From Triticum aestivum (Eukaryota > Streptophyta > Magnoliopsida > Poales > Poaceae), in NCBI RefSeq assembly GCF_018294505.1, contig NC_057814.1, forward strand, positions 296,612,059 through 296,676,058: a stretch of 64,000 nucleotides of DNA, given 5' to 3'. Of this stretch, positions 32,461 through 46,103 are shown piece by piece. The translations under genes and the position numbers were made by a program. The first letter of the stretch is position 1. Every line of letters starts with the position of its first letter. The notes beneath the pieces were generated by a model, which made no database searches, was not told the DNA's origin, and saw only the letters and a list, made by a program, of their open reading frames with translations.

Positions 32461-35400
32461 CAGCTTATGCTAAGTTTATGGCACGACCTTGTTATGTCTA
32501 TCTGCAGCTCAAGGTGCCGGGTCACAAGGGAACTATAACCGTGCATGGGAACCGCAAGATTGCTCTGGAGTGTGAAGAAGGTGATGCGACTTATGCTGAG
32601 TCGGTTTGTGCGACAGAAGAGTTGAAGTTTTACAAGGACAATGTTGATCCGACAGATATGACTTCGTTGAAGAAACCAACTACAGAGCATGATCCGGCCC
32701 TGAATTTTAAATCGGCTGATGAGACTAAGCTTGTTGACTTCGTGCCTGGCGATTCGTCCAAGCAGTTTAGCGTCAGCGTTAACTTGGATCCGAAATAGGA
32801 AAGCGCGCTCATCGAGTTCATCCGTGAGAATCGGGACATCTTTGCATGGAAGCCTTTTGACATGCCAGGTGTACCGAGAGAACTCGCTGAGCACACTCTC
32901 AATGTTGACCCCAAGTATAAACCGGTCAAGCAGTTTGTCCGCCGGTTCAATGAAGAAAGACGCAAAGCTATTGGAGAAGAAGTAGCCAGGCTCTTGGCGG
33001 CTGGATTTATCGTTGAAGTATTCCATCCTGAGTGGTTGGCTAATCCGGTGCTGGTCCTTAAAAAGAACGGCACTTGGCGTATGTGTATGGACTACACAGA
33101 CCTTAACAAAGCTTGTCCAGCAGATCCTTTTGCCCTCCCTCGTATTGATCAAATTATTGATGCTACGGCGGGTTGCGAGCGTTTGAGCTTTTTGGATGCA
33201 TATTGTGGTTATCATCAGATCAAAATGGCAGTTAAGGACCAGGAGAAGACAGCCTTCATAACTCCCTTTGGAGCCTTCTGCTATGTGTCCATGCCCTTTG
33301 GGCTCAAGAGTGCCCAGGCGACTTATCAACAGTGTGTGCAGAATTGTCTTCATAAACAGATCGGCCGCAATGTTCACGCCTATGTGGATGATATTGTGGT
33401 GAAATCAAGGAAGAAGGAGACATTGATTAATGACTTGAAGGAAACCTTCGATAACCTGCGGGTTTACAAAATGATGCTTAATCCGGACAAGTGCGTCTTT
33501 GGTGTACCTGCAGACAAGCTCTTGGGTTTTTTGGTGTCTAACTGGGGTATTGAAGCTAATCCGGAAAAGATCAAGGCCATCACCTCCTTGGACAAACCGA
33601 AGTGTATCAATGATGTTCAACGCCTGGCAGGACGGATTACCGCGTTGGGCCGGTTTATCAGTCGCCTTGGCGAGAAGGCCATTCCTTTGTATTAGATGCT
33701 AAAGAAAACGGATAACTTCGTCTGGAGTGACGCCGCTAATGAAGCATTTGAGGACTTAAAGCGGCAGCTGGCTAATCCGCCGGTTCTCGCAGCTCCAGTT
33801 GACAAAGAGCCATTGTTGCTATATGTGGCAGCTAACGCCCGGGCTATTAGTGTGGCTATTGTGGTGGAGCGCAAGGAGGCCAGAAAGGAATATCCGGTTC
33901 AACGGCCAGTCTACTATATCAGTGAGGTACTTATTGATTCCAAGCAGAGGTACCCGCATTGGCAAAAGTTGGTGTATGGGGTTTTTATGGCAAGCCGGAA
34001 GCTTAAGCAGTATTTCCAAGGTCATCCCATCACGGTGGTCAGCTCTGCTCCGTTGGGAGATATAATCCAGAACAGGGAAGCAACTGGCCGGATTGCTAAG
34101 TGGGCTATAGAGCTCGGGCCTCACGGGTTGAAATACGTACCCTGAACGACGATCAAATCTTAGTCACTTGTGGATTTCATTAATGATTGGACAAAATTAC
34201 AAGCGCCAGAGGAGAAGCTGGATCATACTTATTGGACTATTGATTTTGATGGGTCCTGGCAATTGGAGGGCTCGGGGACTGGAGTCGTATTAACTTCCCC
34301 ATGAGGTGATAAGTTTTGTTACGTTCTCCGTTTAATGTTCCCTTGCACTAACAATGCAGCTGGATATGAGGCTTTACTCCATGGTCTTCAGATGGCTAAG
34401 GAGATGAACCTGAGCCGAGTTAAGTGCTTCGGTGACTCGGATCTGGTGGCTCAACAAGTGTCCGGCACTTGTGATTCCAAGGACCCACTAATGGCAGCAT
34501 ATCGTCGTGAGGTGGATATTGTTGCAAGTCACTTTAAAGGTTATCAGGTGGATCATCTGGACTGGCGGAAGAATGAAGCGGCGGACGCTTTAAGCCGCCT
34601 GGGATTCCAACGTAAACCGATTCCACCTAATGTCTTCCTAGATGTTTTGCATAATCCGTCTGTCAAGCTCCCTGGTGAAGAGGATTTGGCTGTTCCTGAT
34701 CCGGAGGCTCAGTTGGTGGCAGCTCTTCATGTTATCCCGGATTGGACGGTTCCATATCTGGCGTATATGAACTGGGGCGAGTTACCAGAGGATGAAACTT
34801 TGGCCAGGCAGATAATCCGGCGGTCCAAGTCCATGACTATTATCAATGGAGAGTTACATCATTACAGTGTGACGTGGGCATTTCAATGTTGTGTGTCTCT
34901 TGAGGAAGGCCATGAAATTTTGCGTGAGATCCACAAAGGAGATTGTGGTCACCACGCCGGTTCAAAATCTTTGGTGGCCAAGGCGTTTCGTCAGGGTTTC
35001 TATTGGTTGACAGCTCATGCTGATGCCGAGGACTTGGTCAAAAGATGTGATGGCTGTCATAAATTCTCATGGCGCGTTCATGTACCGGCTCAAGAATTGA
35101 GGATGATTCCAATCACCTGGCCATTTGCAACTTGGGGCCTGGATATGGTTGGGCCTTTCAAGAGATCCAAGGACAAGAAGACCCACCTTTTGGTGGCGGT
35201 TGATAAGTTCACGAAGTGGGTGGAGGCAGAGCCAGTTAGTAAGTGTGATGCAGCTACGGCGGTTCAATTCATAAAAAAGGTGATCTTCCGGTTTGGCTTT
35301 CCACACAGCATTATAACAAACAATGGTACCAATCTGTCAAAGGGTGCCATAAAGGAGTTCTGTCAACGTGAGCACATCCGGCTTGACGTGTCATCAGTGG

Positions 35401-35910
35401 CTCACCCCCAGTCCAATGGTCAAGCGGAGAGGGCCAATCAAGAGATCTTGAGAGGCATCAAACCCCGGCTTATGGTTCCTTTGCAATGGACACCGGGTTG
35501 TTGGGTTGAGGAGTTACCTTCTGTGTTATGGAGCATCAATACCACACCCAACAGATCGACATGATACACACCGTTCTTCATGGTTTATGGAGCGGAAGCG
35601 GTTCTTCCTAGTGACATCCGTCATGACTCACCTCGTGTAGCGGCATATGTTGAAGCTGACAACGAGAAGGCACGGCAGGAATCTCTTAACCTGTTAGATG
35701 AGGAGCGTGACATGGCGGCAGCCCGTTCGGCGATTTATCAGCAAGATCTGCGTCGTTATCATAGCCGCCGGGTTAGAACTAGAACCTTTCAAGAAGGCGA
35801 TTTGGTGCTTCGACTCATCCAGGATCAGACGGACATGCACAAGCTATCCCCCCTTGGGAAGGACCCTTTGTGGTCAGCAAGAATCTACACAACGGGTCAT
35901 ATTATCTAAT
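32461..35910 (+). pseudogene. Element A reverse transcriptase, RNase H and integrase, interrupted
   Basis: In the shifted frame, a pre-RT linker ends at TAG 32796-32798. Reverse transcriptase follows with NGTWRMCMDYTDLNKACP and YVDDIVVKS (YVDD at 33381-33392), then RNase H (FDGSWQLEGSGTG), a GDCGHHAGS/CDGCHKF zinc region and the integrase core. The second catalytic aspartate is asparagine (ITNNGTNL, codon 35319-35321); the first (GLDMVGPF) and the glutamate (NGQAERANQ) remain. Further stops lie at 33693, 34143, 34161, 34302 and 35562. Most can be explained as C-to-T changes of CAG or CGA codons. Confidence 0.9.
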
Positions 35911-36541
35911 CGATGTTCGAGAGCGAATATTTCTATCTTTTGATAAGATTTGTGATGTTTTCAAACCGGTGTTTATCAACCCGGTTAGGCTGTCAACTAC
36001 AAGTTGTCAGTACATGATCAAGTTATAATCCGGAGACTATCAGCCCAGTCTGGTTTTGACTCAAAGTCACCAGTATAGAATAAACCGGTGTTTATCATAA
36101 CCCAGAACAGTTTTATTGTCAACCAACATCATATAACAGGAGTTACTTATACTCCGGATTAGGGTTATGACCCTCACTACAAAGTTGGTCAGCCAACACT
36201 ATGCCTAAAGGTCACAGGTATCATATATTTCCATATTTGGTTATCTTTACAACCTTGGTCATATATATGTATTTGGGTATCATGACCCGCCCGGTGGTAA
36301 ACCGCCAGGGCCCTTTTAGCTTCTTATCTGCAGGAACAACTTGAATAAATGGCTATGGATTATGAACATCATATCTTAAGCATGTCGGATTAAGCAAGCA
36401 TCAGTCGCAGATAAATATGCACGAAGGCATAACAGACCAAGTGTTTTAACTAGCCTATTACAAGGCGTTTTAGTGCCCAAAAGGATAATGGTTTTCTCAA
36501 ATACGTGTTGCAGCATGTAGAAGGCTAAACCGGCCTCCGGA
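35911..36541. other. Element A spacer between convergent pol and antisense gene
   Basis: This is AT-rich non-coding DNA with several ataaccggtgttta-like phrases. It separates the end of pol on the plus strand from the last exon of the antisense gene on the minus strand. No gene is supported. Confidence 0.6.
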
Positions 36542-37443
36542 TCATGATTGATCACCAGCTTGCCCTGTTGGCTGCGGTTCATCTTGCACCGGTTCATCCT
36601 CTTCGTCTCTACCCAGCGGCTGGAAGTCAATAGTTGTCCAGTTGATTCCAGTTAACAATTGGAACACAACTTTTTCGCTTATAAGGGTGGACGGTTCAAT
36701 ATCAGGGGCATAAGTGTGCTTACGGATTGGAGGGATCAGATTTTGCGCTTCCGGAATTGGCGCAGCAACCCGTCTATTCTTGTCATCATAACTTGCCTGA
36801 TAGTATGAGAGATCAGCTTCTTCAGCCAATTGACAAGCCAGTGGACGTACTTCCTAGTTTATGGCGCGGAGATCCTCCTGGCCAAATTCTGGTCCGTCTT
36901 CTTTTAAGCTTGGGAAGCCTTTAGCCACATCCACTGGATCAAGATCAGGCACCCACGCCTTTGCCCGGGTTAGAGCGTTCAGAGCTCCGGCCCTTGCCGC
37001 AACTTTCTTTAGTTCTTCAACCCGGGCAGGCATCATGGATAGCCTTTCTAAGGTGTCCTTGATCAATGTTGGAGGAGGTTTATTGTGTGAAGCGGTGCAG
37101 ATGATCCACTTTCAATTTCTTCTGTACGTCAGAGCCTAGATGGCTAATACGAGTTCCTGCATCATTATAAACGTCAGTATACCAACAACACATGGGAAGA
37201 TATGTTGAAAGTATAAAGCAAGGATCTTTAACCGAACACAGCAGCAGTCATGGCATGAATCTGCCGCTTTACGCCGGTCAGTTCATCAACCACCGGTTTA
37301 AGAGCGGCTTCTGCTTTTTCAGCCCTTTTTATCAAAGCGGATTTTTCAGTCTCCCAAACCGCCCGCTCTTTGTTGAAGCCATCTTTCAGTTTCTCCATAG
37401 AGCCTAGAGCGCAGGTCAATTCTTCCTTCGCTTTGGAGGTTTC
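36542..37443 (-). pseudogene. Element A antisense gene, 3' exons (coiled coil and C-terminus)
   Basis: From 37443 downwards the minus strand encodes SKAKEELTCALGSMEKLKDG and a helical coiled coil ending at a gttaaa donor near 37232. Later segments read MPARVEELKKVAARAGALNA and DPVDVAKGFPSLKEDGPEF, and the C-terminal part is GINWTTIDFQPLGRDEEDE. These match the 3' exons of the element B antisense gene (51255-52267) in order and content. Angela insertion separates this block from 46104-46169, which holds the first part of the same coiled-coil exon. Confidence 0.7.
37439..37443. repeat. Target site duplication of Angela (left)
   Basis: GTTTC precedes the Angela 5' LTR and recurs at 46099-46103 after the 3' LTR. 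Confidence 0.95.
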
Positions 37444-39225
37444 TGTTGGAAATATGCCCTAGAGGCAATAATAAATTGGTTATTATTATATTTCCTTGTT
37501 CACGATAATCGTTTATTATCCATACTACAATTGTATTGATAGGAAACTCAGATACATGTGTGGATACATAGACAACACCATGTCCCTAGTAAGCCTCTAG
37601 TTGACTAGCTCGTTGATCAATAGATGGTTACGGTTTCCTGACCATGGACATTGGATGTCATTGATAACGGGATCACATCATTAGGAGAATGATGTGATGG
37701 ACAAGACCCAATCCTAAGCCTAGCACAAGATCGTGTAGTTCGTTTGCTCAGAGCTGTTCTAATGTCAAGTATCAGTTCCTTAGACCATGAGATTGTGCAA
37801 CTCCCGGATACCGTAGGAATGCTTTGGGTGTACCAAACGTCACAACGTAACTGGGTGGCTATAAAGGTGCACTACAGGTATCTCCGAAAGTGTCTGTTAG
37901 GTTGGCACGAATCGAGACTGGGATTTGTCACTCCGTTTAAACGGAGAGGTATCTCTGGGCCCACTCGGTAGGACATCATCATAATGTGCACAATGTGACC
38001 AAGGAGTTGATCACGGGATGATGTGAGTTATGGAACGAGTAAAGAGACTTGCCGGTAACGAGATTGAACAAGGTATCGGGATACCGACGATCGAATCTCG
38101 GGCAAGTAACATACCGATGGACAAAGGGAATTGCATACGGGATTGATTTGAATCCCCGACATCGTGGTTCATCCAATGAGATCATCGTGGAACATGTGGG
38201 AACCAACATGGGTATCCAGATCCCGCTGTTGGTTATTGACCGGAGAACGTCTCGGTCATGTCTGCATGGTTCCCGAACCCGTAGGGTCTACACACTTAAG
38301 GTTCGATGACGCTAGGGTTATAGGGAAAGTATGTACGTGGTTACCGAATGTTGTTCGGAGTCCCGGATGAGATCCCGGACGTCACGAGGAGTTCCGGAAT
38401 GGTCCGGAGGTAAAGATTTATATATGGGAAGTCCTGTTTTGGTCACCGGAAAAGTTTCGGGTGATATCGGTAATGTACCGGGACCACCGGGAGGGTCCCG
38501 GGGGTCCACCAAGTGGGGCCACCAGCCGCAGAAGGCTGCGTGAGCCAAGTGTGGGAGGGGACCAGCCCTAGGTGGGCCGGTGCGCCCCCCCACTAAGGCC
38601 CAAGCGCATGGGAGAGTGGGAGGGGGCAAACCCTAGGTCCAGATGGGCCTTAAGGCCCACCCTAGTGGCGCCCCCCCTCTCCTCCCCTTGGCCGCCGCCC
38701 TTAGATGGGATCTAGGGCTGGCCGCCTCCCCTTGGGGTGGGAACCCTAGAGGGGGCGCAGCCCCCTCCCCCCTATATATAGTTGAGGTTTGGGCTGCCCA
38801 AGACACGAGAACGTCTCTCTTTCGGCGCAGCCCTACCCCTCTCCCTCCTCCTCCTCTCCCGCGGTGCTTGGCGAAGCCCTGCAGGATTGCCACGCTCCTC
38901 CATCACCACCACGCCGTTGTGCTGCTGCTCGATGGAGTCTTCCCCAACCTCTCCCTCTCTCCTTGCTGGATCAAGGCGTGGGAGACGTCACCGGGCTGCA
39001 CGTGTGTTGAACGCGGAGGCACCGTTCTTCGGTGCTTAGATCGGAATCAACCGCTATCTGAATCGCTACGAGTACGACTCCCTCATCTGCGTTCTTGCAA
39101 CGCTTCTGCATCGCGATCTACAAGGGTATGTAGATGCACTCCCCTTCCCCTCGTTGCTAGATTACTCCATAGATTGATCTTGGTGATGCGTAGAAAATTT
39201 TGAATTTCTGCTACGTTCCCCAACA
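37444..39225 (+). repeat. Angela 5' LTR
   Basis: Spans TGTTGGAAATATGCC to ...ctacgttccccaaca. A tatatatagttgagg TATA region is at about 38773. The short open frames inside it are not genes. Confidence 0.95.
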
Positions 39226-42200
39226 GTGGCATCATGAGCTAGGTCTATGCGTAGTTTCTATGCACGAGTAGAACACAAAGTAGTTGTGGGTGTAGATGTT
39301 GCCAATTCTTCTTGCCGTTACTAGTCTTATCTTGTTTCGGCGGCATTGTGGGATGAAGCGGCCCGGACCGACCTTACACGTATGCTTACGTGAGACAGGT
39401 TCCACCGACTGACATGCACTAGTTGCATAAGGTTGTTAGCGGGTGTCTGTCTCTCCCACTTTTGTCGGAACGGATTCGATGAAAAGGGTCCTTATGAAGG
39501 GTAAATAGAAATTGGCATATGACGTTGTGGTTTTACGTAGGTAAGAAACTTTCTTGCTAGAAACCTATACAAGCCACGTAAAAACTTGCAACAACAATTA
39601 GAGGACGTCTAACTTGTTTTTGCAGCATATGCTATGTGATGTGATATGGCCAGAAGATGTGATGAATGATATATGTGATGTATGAGATTGATCATATTCT
39701 TGTAATAGGAATCACGACTTGCATGTCGATGAGTATGACAACCGGCAGGAGCCATAGGAGTTGTCTTTATTTTTTGTATGACCTGTGTGTCATTGAATAA
39801 CGCCATGTAAATTACTTTACTTTATTGCTAAGCGTGTTAGCCATAGAAGTAGAAGTAATCGTTGGCGTGACAACTTCATGAAGACACAATGATGGAGATC
39901 ATGGTGTCATGCCGGTGACAAAGATGATCATGGTGCCCCGAAGATGGAGATCAAAGGAGCAAAATGATATTGGCCATATCATGTCACTATTTGATTACAT
40001 GTGATGTTTATCATGTTATGCATCTTATTTGCTTAGAACGACGGTAGCATAAATATGAAGATCCCTCACTAAAAATTTCAAGAGACGTGTTCCCCCTAAC
40101 TGTGCACCGTTGCGAAGGTTCGTTGTTTCGAAGCACCACGTGATGATCGGGTGTGATAGATTCTAACGTTCGAATACAACGGGTGTTGACGAGCCTTGCA
40201 TGTACAGACATGGCCTCGGAACACATGCGAAACACTTAGGTTGACTTGACGAGCCTAGCATGTACAGACATGGCCTCGGAACACAAGAGACCGAAAGGTC
40301 GAACATGAGTCGTATAGCAGATACGGTCAACATGGAGATGTTCACCGATGATGACTAGTCCGTCTCACGTGATGATCGGACAGGGCCTAGTTTGACTCGG
40401 ATCATGTATCACTTAGATGACTAGAGGGATGTCTATCTGAGTGGGAGTTCATTAATCAGATGAACTCAATTATCATGAACATAGTCAAAAGGTCTTTGCA
40501 AATTATGTCATATGCTTCAGTTCTACTGTTTAAGATATGTTCCTAGAGAAAATTTAGTTGAAAGTTGGTAGTAGCAATTATGCGGACTGGGTCCGTAAAC
40601 TGAGGATTGTCCTCATTGCTGCACAGAAGGCTTATGTCCTTAATGCACCGCTCGGTGTGCTGAACCTCAGCGTCGTCTGTAGATGTTGCGAAACATTTGA
40701 CATACACGTTTTGATGACTACATGATAGTTCAGTGAGTAATGCTAACGGTTTAGAATTGTGGCACCAAAGACGGTTTTGAAACGTCGCAGAACATATGAG
40801 ATGTTCCGAAGACTGAAATTAGGATTTCAGACTAGTGCCCACGTCAAGAGGTATGAGACCTCTGACAAGTTTCTTAAGCCTGCAAACTAAGGGAGAAAAG
40901 CTCAATCGTTGAGCATGTGCTCAGATTGTCTGAGTACTACAATCACTTGAATCGAGCGGGAGTTGATCTTCTAGATGAGATAGTGATGGTTCTCCATAGT
41001 CACTGCCACCAAGCTATTAGAGCTTCGTGATGAACTATAACATATCAGGGATAGACATGATGATCCTTGAGCAACTCGTGATGTTTGACACCGTGAAAGT
41101 AGAAATCAAATAGGAGCATCAATTGTTGATGGTTGGTAAAACCACTAGTTTCTAGAAGGGCAAGGGCAAAAGGGATACTTCCTGAAACATCAAATCATTT
41201 GCTGCTCTAGTGGAGAATCCCAAGGTTGAACCCAAACCCGAGACTAAGTGCTTCTGTAATGAGAGGAACGGTCACTGAAGCAGTACTACCCTAGATACTT
41301 GGTAGATGAGAAGGCAGGCAAGGTCGACAGAAGTATATTGGATATACATTATATGAATGTGTACTTTACTAGTACTCCTAGCAGCACCAGGGTATTAGAT
41401 ACCGGTTCGGTTGCTAAGTGTTAGTAACTCGAAATAAAAGCTGCGGAATAAATGAAGACTAGCTAAAGGTGAGATGACGATGTATGTTGGAAGTGTTTCC
41501 AAGGTTGATGTGATCAAGCATCGCATGCTCCCTCTACCATCGAGATTGGTGTTAAACCTAAATAATTGTTATTTGGTGTTTGCGTTGAGCATAAACATGA
41601 TTGGATTATGTTTATCGCAATACGGTTATTCATTTAAGGAGAATAATGGTTACTCTGTTTATTTGAATAATACCTTCAATGGTCTTGCACCTGAAATGAA
41701 CCTCGATCGCAGTGATACACATGTTCGTGCCAAAAGATATAAAATAGTAATGATAGTACCACATACTTGTGGCACTGCCATTTGAGTCATATTGGTATAG
41801 AACGCATGAAGAAGCTCCATGTAGATGGATCTTTGGACTCAGTCGTTTTTGAAAAGATTGAGACATGCGAACCATGTCTATTGGTATATATGCATGAAGA
41901 AACTCCATGCAGATGGATCGTTTGGGCTCACTTGATTTTGAATCACTTGAGACATGCAAATAATACCACATGGGCAAAATGACTGAAAAGCCTCGTTTTC
42001 AGTAAGATGGAACAAGAGAGCAACTTGTTGGATGTAATACATTTCGATGTGTGCAGTCCAATGAGTGCTGAGGCATGCAGTGGATATCGTTATGTTCTTA
42101 CTTCACAGATGATTTGAGTAGATGCTGAGTGTATTTACTTGATGAAACACAAGTCTGAATTATTTAAAGGTTCAAGTAATTTCAGAGTGAAGTTGAAGAT

Positions 42201-44316
42201 CGTCGTGACAAGAGGATAAATTGTTTGTGATATGATCATAGAGATGAGTATCTGAGTTACGAGTTTGGCACACAATTAAGACATTGTGGAAAGTGTTTCA
42301 CAATTAATACCGCCTGGAACACCATAGTGTGATGGTGTGTCCGAACATCATAACTGCACCCTATTAGATATGGTGCATACCATGATGTTTCTTATCGAAC
42401 TACCACTATCGTTTATGGGTTAGGCATTAGAGACAACCGCATTCACTTTAAATAGGGCACCACGCAATTCCGTTGAGACGACACCGTTTAGAGAAACCTA
42501 AGTTGTCTTTTCTTAAAAGTTTGGGGCTGCGATGCTTATGTGAAAAAGTTTCAGGCTGATAAGCTCGAACCCAAAGCGGATAAATGCGTCTTCATAGAAT
42601 ACCCAAAATAGTTGGGTATACCTCCTATTTCAGATCTGGAAGCAAAAGTAATTGCTTCTAGAAACAGGTCCTTTCTCGAGGAAAAGTTTCTCTCGAAAGA
42701 ATTGAGTGGGAGGATGGTGGAGACTTGATAAGGTTATTGAACTGTCACTTCAACTAGTGTGTAGCAGGGCACAGGAAGTTGTTCCTGTGGCACCTACACC
42801 AATTGAAGTGGAAGCTTATGATAGTGATCATGAAACTTCGGATCAAGTCACTACCAAACCTCGTAGGACGATGGGGATGCGTAATACTTCAGAGTAGTAC
42901 GTGATCCTGTCTTGGAAGTCATGTTGTTGGACAACGATGAACCTATGAGCTATGGAGAAGCGAGGGTGGGCCCATATTCCGACAAATGGTTAGAAGCCAT
43001 GAAATCCGAGATAAATGGAACTTTGAGAAGAAGACGGACGTGGATGGTAATGTTACCGTCTATGAAGCTCGACTTGTGGCAAAGAGTATTTCCACAAGTT
43101 CAAGGAGTTGACTACAATGAGTTTTTCCCATCCGTAGCGATGCTTAAGTCCGTCGGAATCATGTTAGCATTAGCTGCATTTATGAAATCTGGCAGATGGA
43201 TGTCAAAACAAGTTTCCTTACCAGTTTTCGTAAGGAAAGATTGTATGTGATACAATCAGAAAGGTTTTGTCCATCCTAAGGATGCTAAAAGGTATGCTAG
43301 CTCCAGCAATCCTTCTAAGGACTGGAGTAAGCATCTCGGAGTTGGAATGTACGCTTTGATGAGATGATCAAAGATTTTGGGTTTATACAAAGTTTATGAG
43401 AAACTTGTATTTCCAATAAAGTGAGTGGGAGCGCTACAACATTTCTGATAAGTATATGTGAATGACATATTGTTGATCCGAAATGATGTAAAATTTCTGG
43501 AAAGCATAAAGGGTTGTTTGAAAGGAGTTTTTCAAAGGAAGACCTGGATAAAGCTGCTTACATATTGGCCATCAAGATCCATAGAGATAGATCAAGACGC
43601 CCGATGATACTTTCAAAGAACGCACACCTTGACATGATTTTGAAAGAGTTCAAAATAGATCAGCAAAGAAGGAGTTCTTGGCTGTGTTACAAGGTGTGAG
43701 TATTGAGTAAGACTCAAGACCTGACCACAACAGAAGAGAGAGAAAGGACGAAGGTCGTCCCCTATGCTTTAGACGTAGGCTCTACAGTATGCTATGCTGT
43801 GTACCGCACATGTAGTGTGCCTTGCCATGAGTTGGTCAAGGGGTACAATAGTGATCCAGGAATGGATCACATGACAGCGGTCGAACTTATCCTTAGTATC
43901 TAGTGGACTAAGGAATTTTCTCGATTATGGAGGTGAAAAGGAGTTCGTCGTAAAGGGTTACGTCGATGCGAACTTTGACACTAATCCGGATGGCTCTGAG
44001 TAGTAAACCGGATTCATATAGTAGAGCAGTTATTTGAAATGGCTCCAAATAGCGCGTGGTAGCATCCACAAGATGACATAGATATTCGTAAAGCACACAC
44101 GGATCTGAAGGGTTCAGACCCGTTGACTAAATAACCTCTCTCACAAGCATAACATGATCAAACCAGAACTCATTGAGTGCTAATCACATAGAGATGTGAA
44201 CTAGATTGTTGACTCTAGTAAACTCTTTGGATGTTGGTCACATGGTGATGTGACCTATGAGTGTTAATCACATGGTGATGTGGACTAGATTATTGACTCT
44301 AGTGCAAGTGGGAGAC
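39226..44316 (+). pseudogene. Angela internal region: primer site and gag-pol remnants
   Basis: A primer-site variant (tggcatcatgagctaggtc) follows the LTR. Gag is recognisable near 40575 (NYADWVRKLRIVLIAAQKAY), and a ruined zinc knuckle lies near 41250 (CFCNERNGH then a stop). GAG-pre-integrase lies at 41767 (WHCHLSHIGIERMKKLHVDG) and carries an internal duplication. The integrase tail is near 42520 (LKVWGCDAYVKKFQADKLEP), reverse transcriptase pieces are at 42912-43250 (SDKWLEAMKSEINGT), and an RNase H piece is near 43955 (VVKGYVDANFDTNPDGSE). Frames change repeatedly and stops are common. A 60-bp direct repeat (gcatgtacagacatggcctc) sits at about 40188 and 40248. A purine tract (gcaagtgggagac) ends the region. 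Confidence 0.8.
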
Positions 44317-46098
44317 TGTTGGAAATATGCCCTAGAGGCAATAATAAATTGGTTATTATTATATTTCCTTGTTCACGATAATCGTTTATTATCCATGCTG
44401 CAATTGTATTGATAGGAAACTCAGATACATGTGTGGATACATAGACAACACCATGTCCCTAGTAAGCCTCTAGTTGACTAGCTCGTTGATCAATAGATGG
44501 TTACGGTTTCCTAACCACGGACATTGGATGTCATTGATAACGGGATCACATCATTAGGAGAATGATGTGATGGACAAGACCCAATCCTAAGCCTAGCACA
44601 AGATCGTGTAGTTCGTTTGCTCAGAGCTTTTCTAATGTCAAGTATCAGTTCCTTAGTCCATGAGATTGTGCAACTCCCGGATACCGTAGGAATGCTTTGG
44701 GTGTACCAAACGTCACAACGTAACTGGGTGGCTATAAAGGTGCACTACAGGTATCTCCGAAAGTGTCTGTTAGGTTGGCACGAATCGAGACTGGGATTTG
44801 TCACTCCGTGTAAACGAAGAGGTATCTCTGGGCCCACTCGGTAGGACATCATCATAATGTGCACAATGTGACCAAGGAGTTGATCACGGGATGATGTGAG
44901 TTACGGAACGAGTAAAGAGACTTGCCGGTAATGAGATTGAACAAGGTATCGGGATACCGACGATCGAATCTCGGGCAAGTAACATACCGATGGACAAAGG
45001 GAATTGCATACGGGATTGATTGAATCCCCGACATCGTGGTTCATCCGATGAGACCATCGTGGAACATGTGGGAGCCAACATGGGTATCCAGATCCCGCTG
45101 TTGGTTATTGATCGGAGAACGTCTCGGTCATGTCTGCATGGTTCCCGAACCCGTAGGGTCTACACACTTAAGGTTCGATGACGCTAGGGTTATAGGGAAA
45201 GTATGTACGTTGTTACCGAATGTTGTTCGGAGTCCCGGATGAGATCCCGGACATCACGAGGAGTTCCGGAATGGTCCGGAGGTAAAGATTTATATATGGG
45301 AAGTCCTGTTTTGGTCACCGGAAAAGTTTCGGGTGATATCGGTAATGTACTGGGACCACCGGGAGGGTCCCGGGGGTCCACCAAGTGGGGCCACCAGCCC
45401 CAGAAGGCTGCGTGGGCCAAGTGTGGGAGGGGACCAGCCCCAGGTGGGCTGGTGCGCCCCCCACCAAGGCCCAAGCGCATGGGAGGATGGGAGGGGGCAA
45501 ACCCTAGGCCCAGATGGGCCTTAAGGCCCACCCTAGTGGCGCCCCCCCCTCTCCTCCCCTTGGCCGCCCCCCTTAGATGGGATCTAGGGCTGGCCGCCTC
45601 CCCTTGGGGTGGGAACCCTAACGGGGCGCAGCCCCCTCTCCCCCTATATATAGTTGAGGTTTGGGGCTGCCCAAGACACGAGAACGTCTCTCTTTCGGCG
45701 CAGCCCTACCCCTCTCCCTCCTCCTCCTCTCCCGCGGTGCTTGGCGAAGCCCTGCGGGATTGCCACGCTCCTCCATCACCACCACGCCGTCGTGCTGCTG
45801 CTGGATGGAGTCTTCCCCAACCTCTCCCTCTCTCCTTGCTGGATCAAGGCGTGGGAGACGTCACCGGGCTGCACGTGTGTTGAACGCGGAGGCACCGTTC
45901 TTCGGTGCTTAGATCGGAATCAACCGCGATCTGAATCGCTACGAGTACGACTCCCTCATCCGCGTTCTTGCAACGCTTCCGCATTGCGATCTACAAGGGT
46001 ATGTAGATGCACTCCCCTTCCCCTCGTTGCTAGATTACTCCATAGATTGATCTTGGTGATGCGTAGAAAATTTTGAATTTCTGCTACGTTCCCGAACA
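44317..46098 (+). repeat. Angela 3' LTR
   Basis: The same 1,782-bp length as the 5' copy, ending ...ctacgttcccgaaca, followed by the GTTTC duplication. Confidence 0.95.
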
Positions 46099-46103
46099 GT
46101 TTC

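Larger units (their letters stand above)
37444..46098 (+). mobile_element. Angela/WIS-type copia retrotransposon, 8,655 bp, decayed interior
   Basis: Two 1,782-bp LTRs starting TGTTGGAAATATGCCCTAG, GTTTC duplications, an initiator-Met-type primer site and a purine tract define it. This LTR is the hallmark of the Angela/WIS/BARE group in wheat and barley. The LTRs differ by roughly 2% by eye. The interior has gag and pol similarity only in short, broken pieces, far more decayed than the LTR similarity suggests, so it was probably mobilised in trans by an active relative. Confidence 0.95.

Noticed and set aside
32442..33377. A 311-codon minus-strand frame opposite the element A reverse transcriptase
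   Set aside because: It is the antisense shadow of conserved RT codons. The plus strand has the RT motifs.
38318..39203. Open frames in the Angela LTRs (also 45190-46076), up to 226 codons
   Set aside because: They lie wholly within LTR sequence and recur in both copies. They are GC-rich chance frames.
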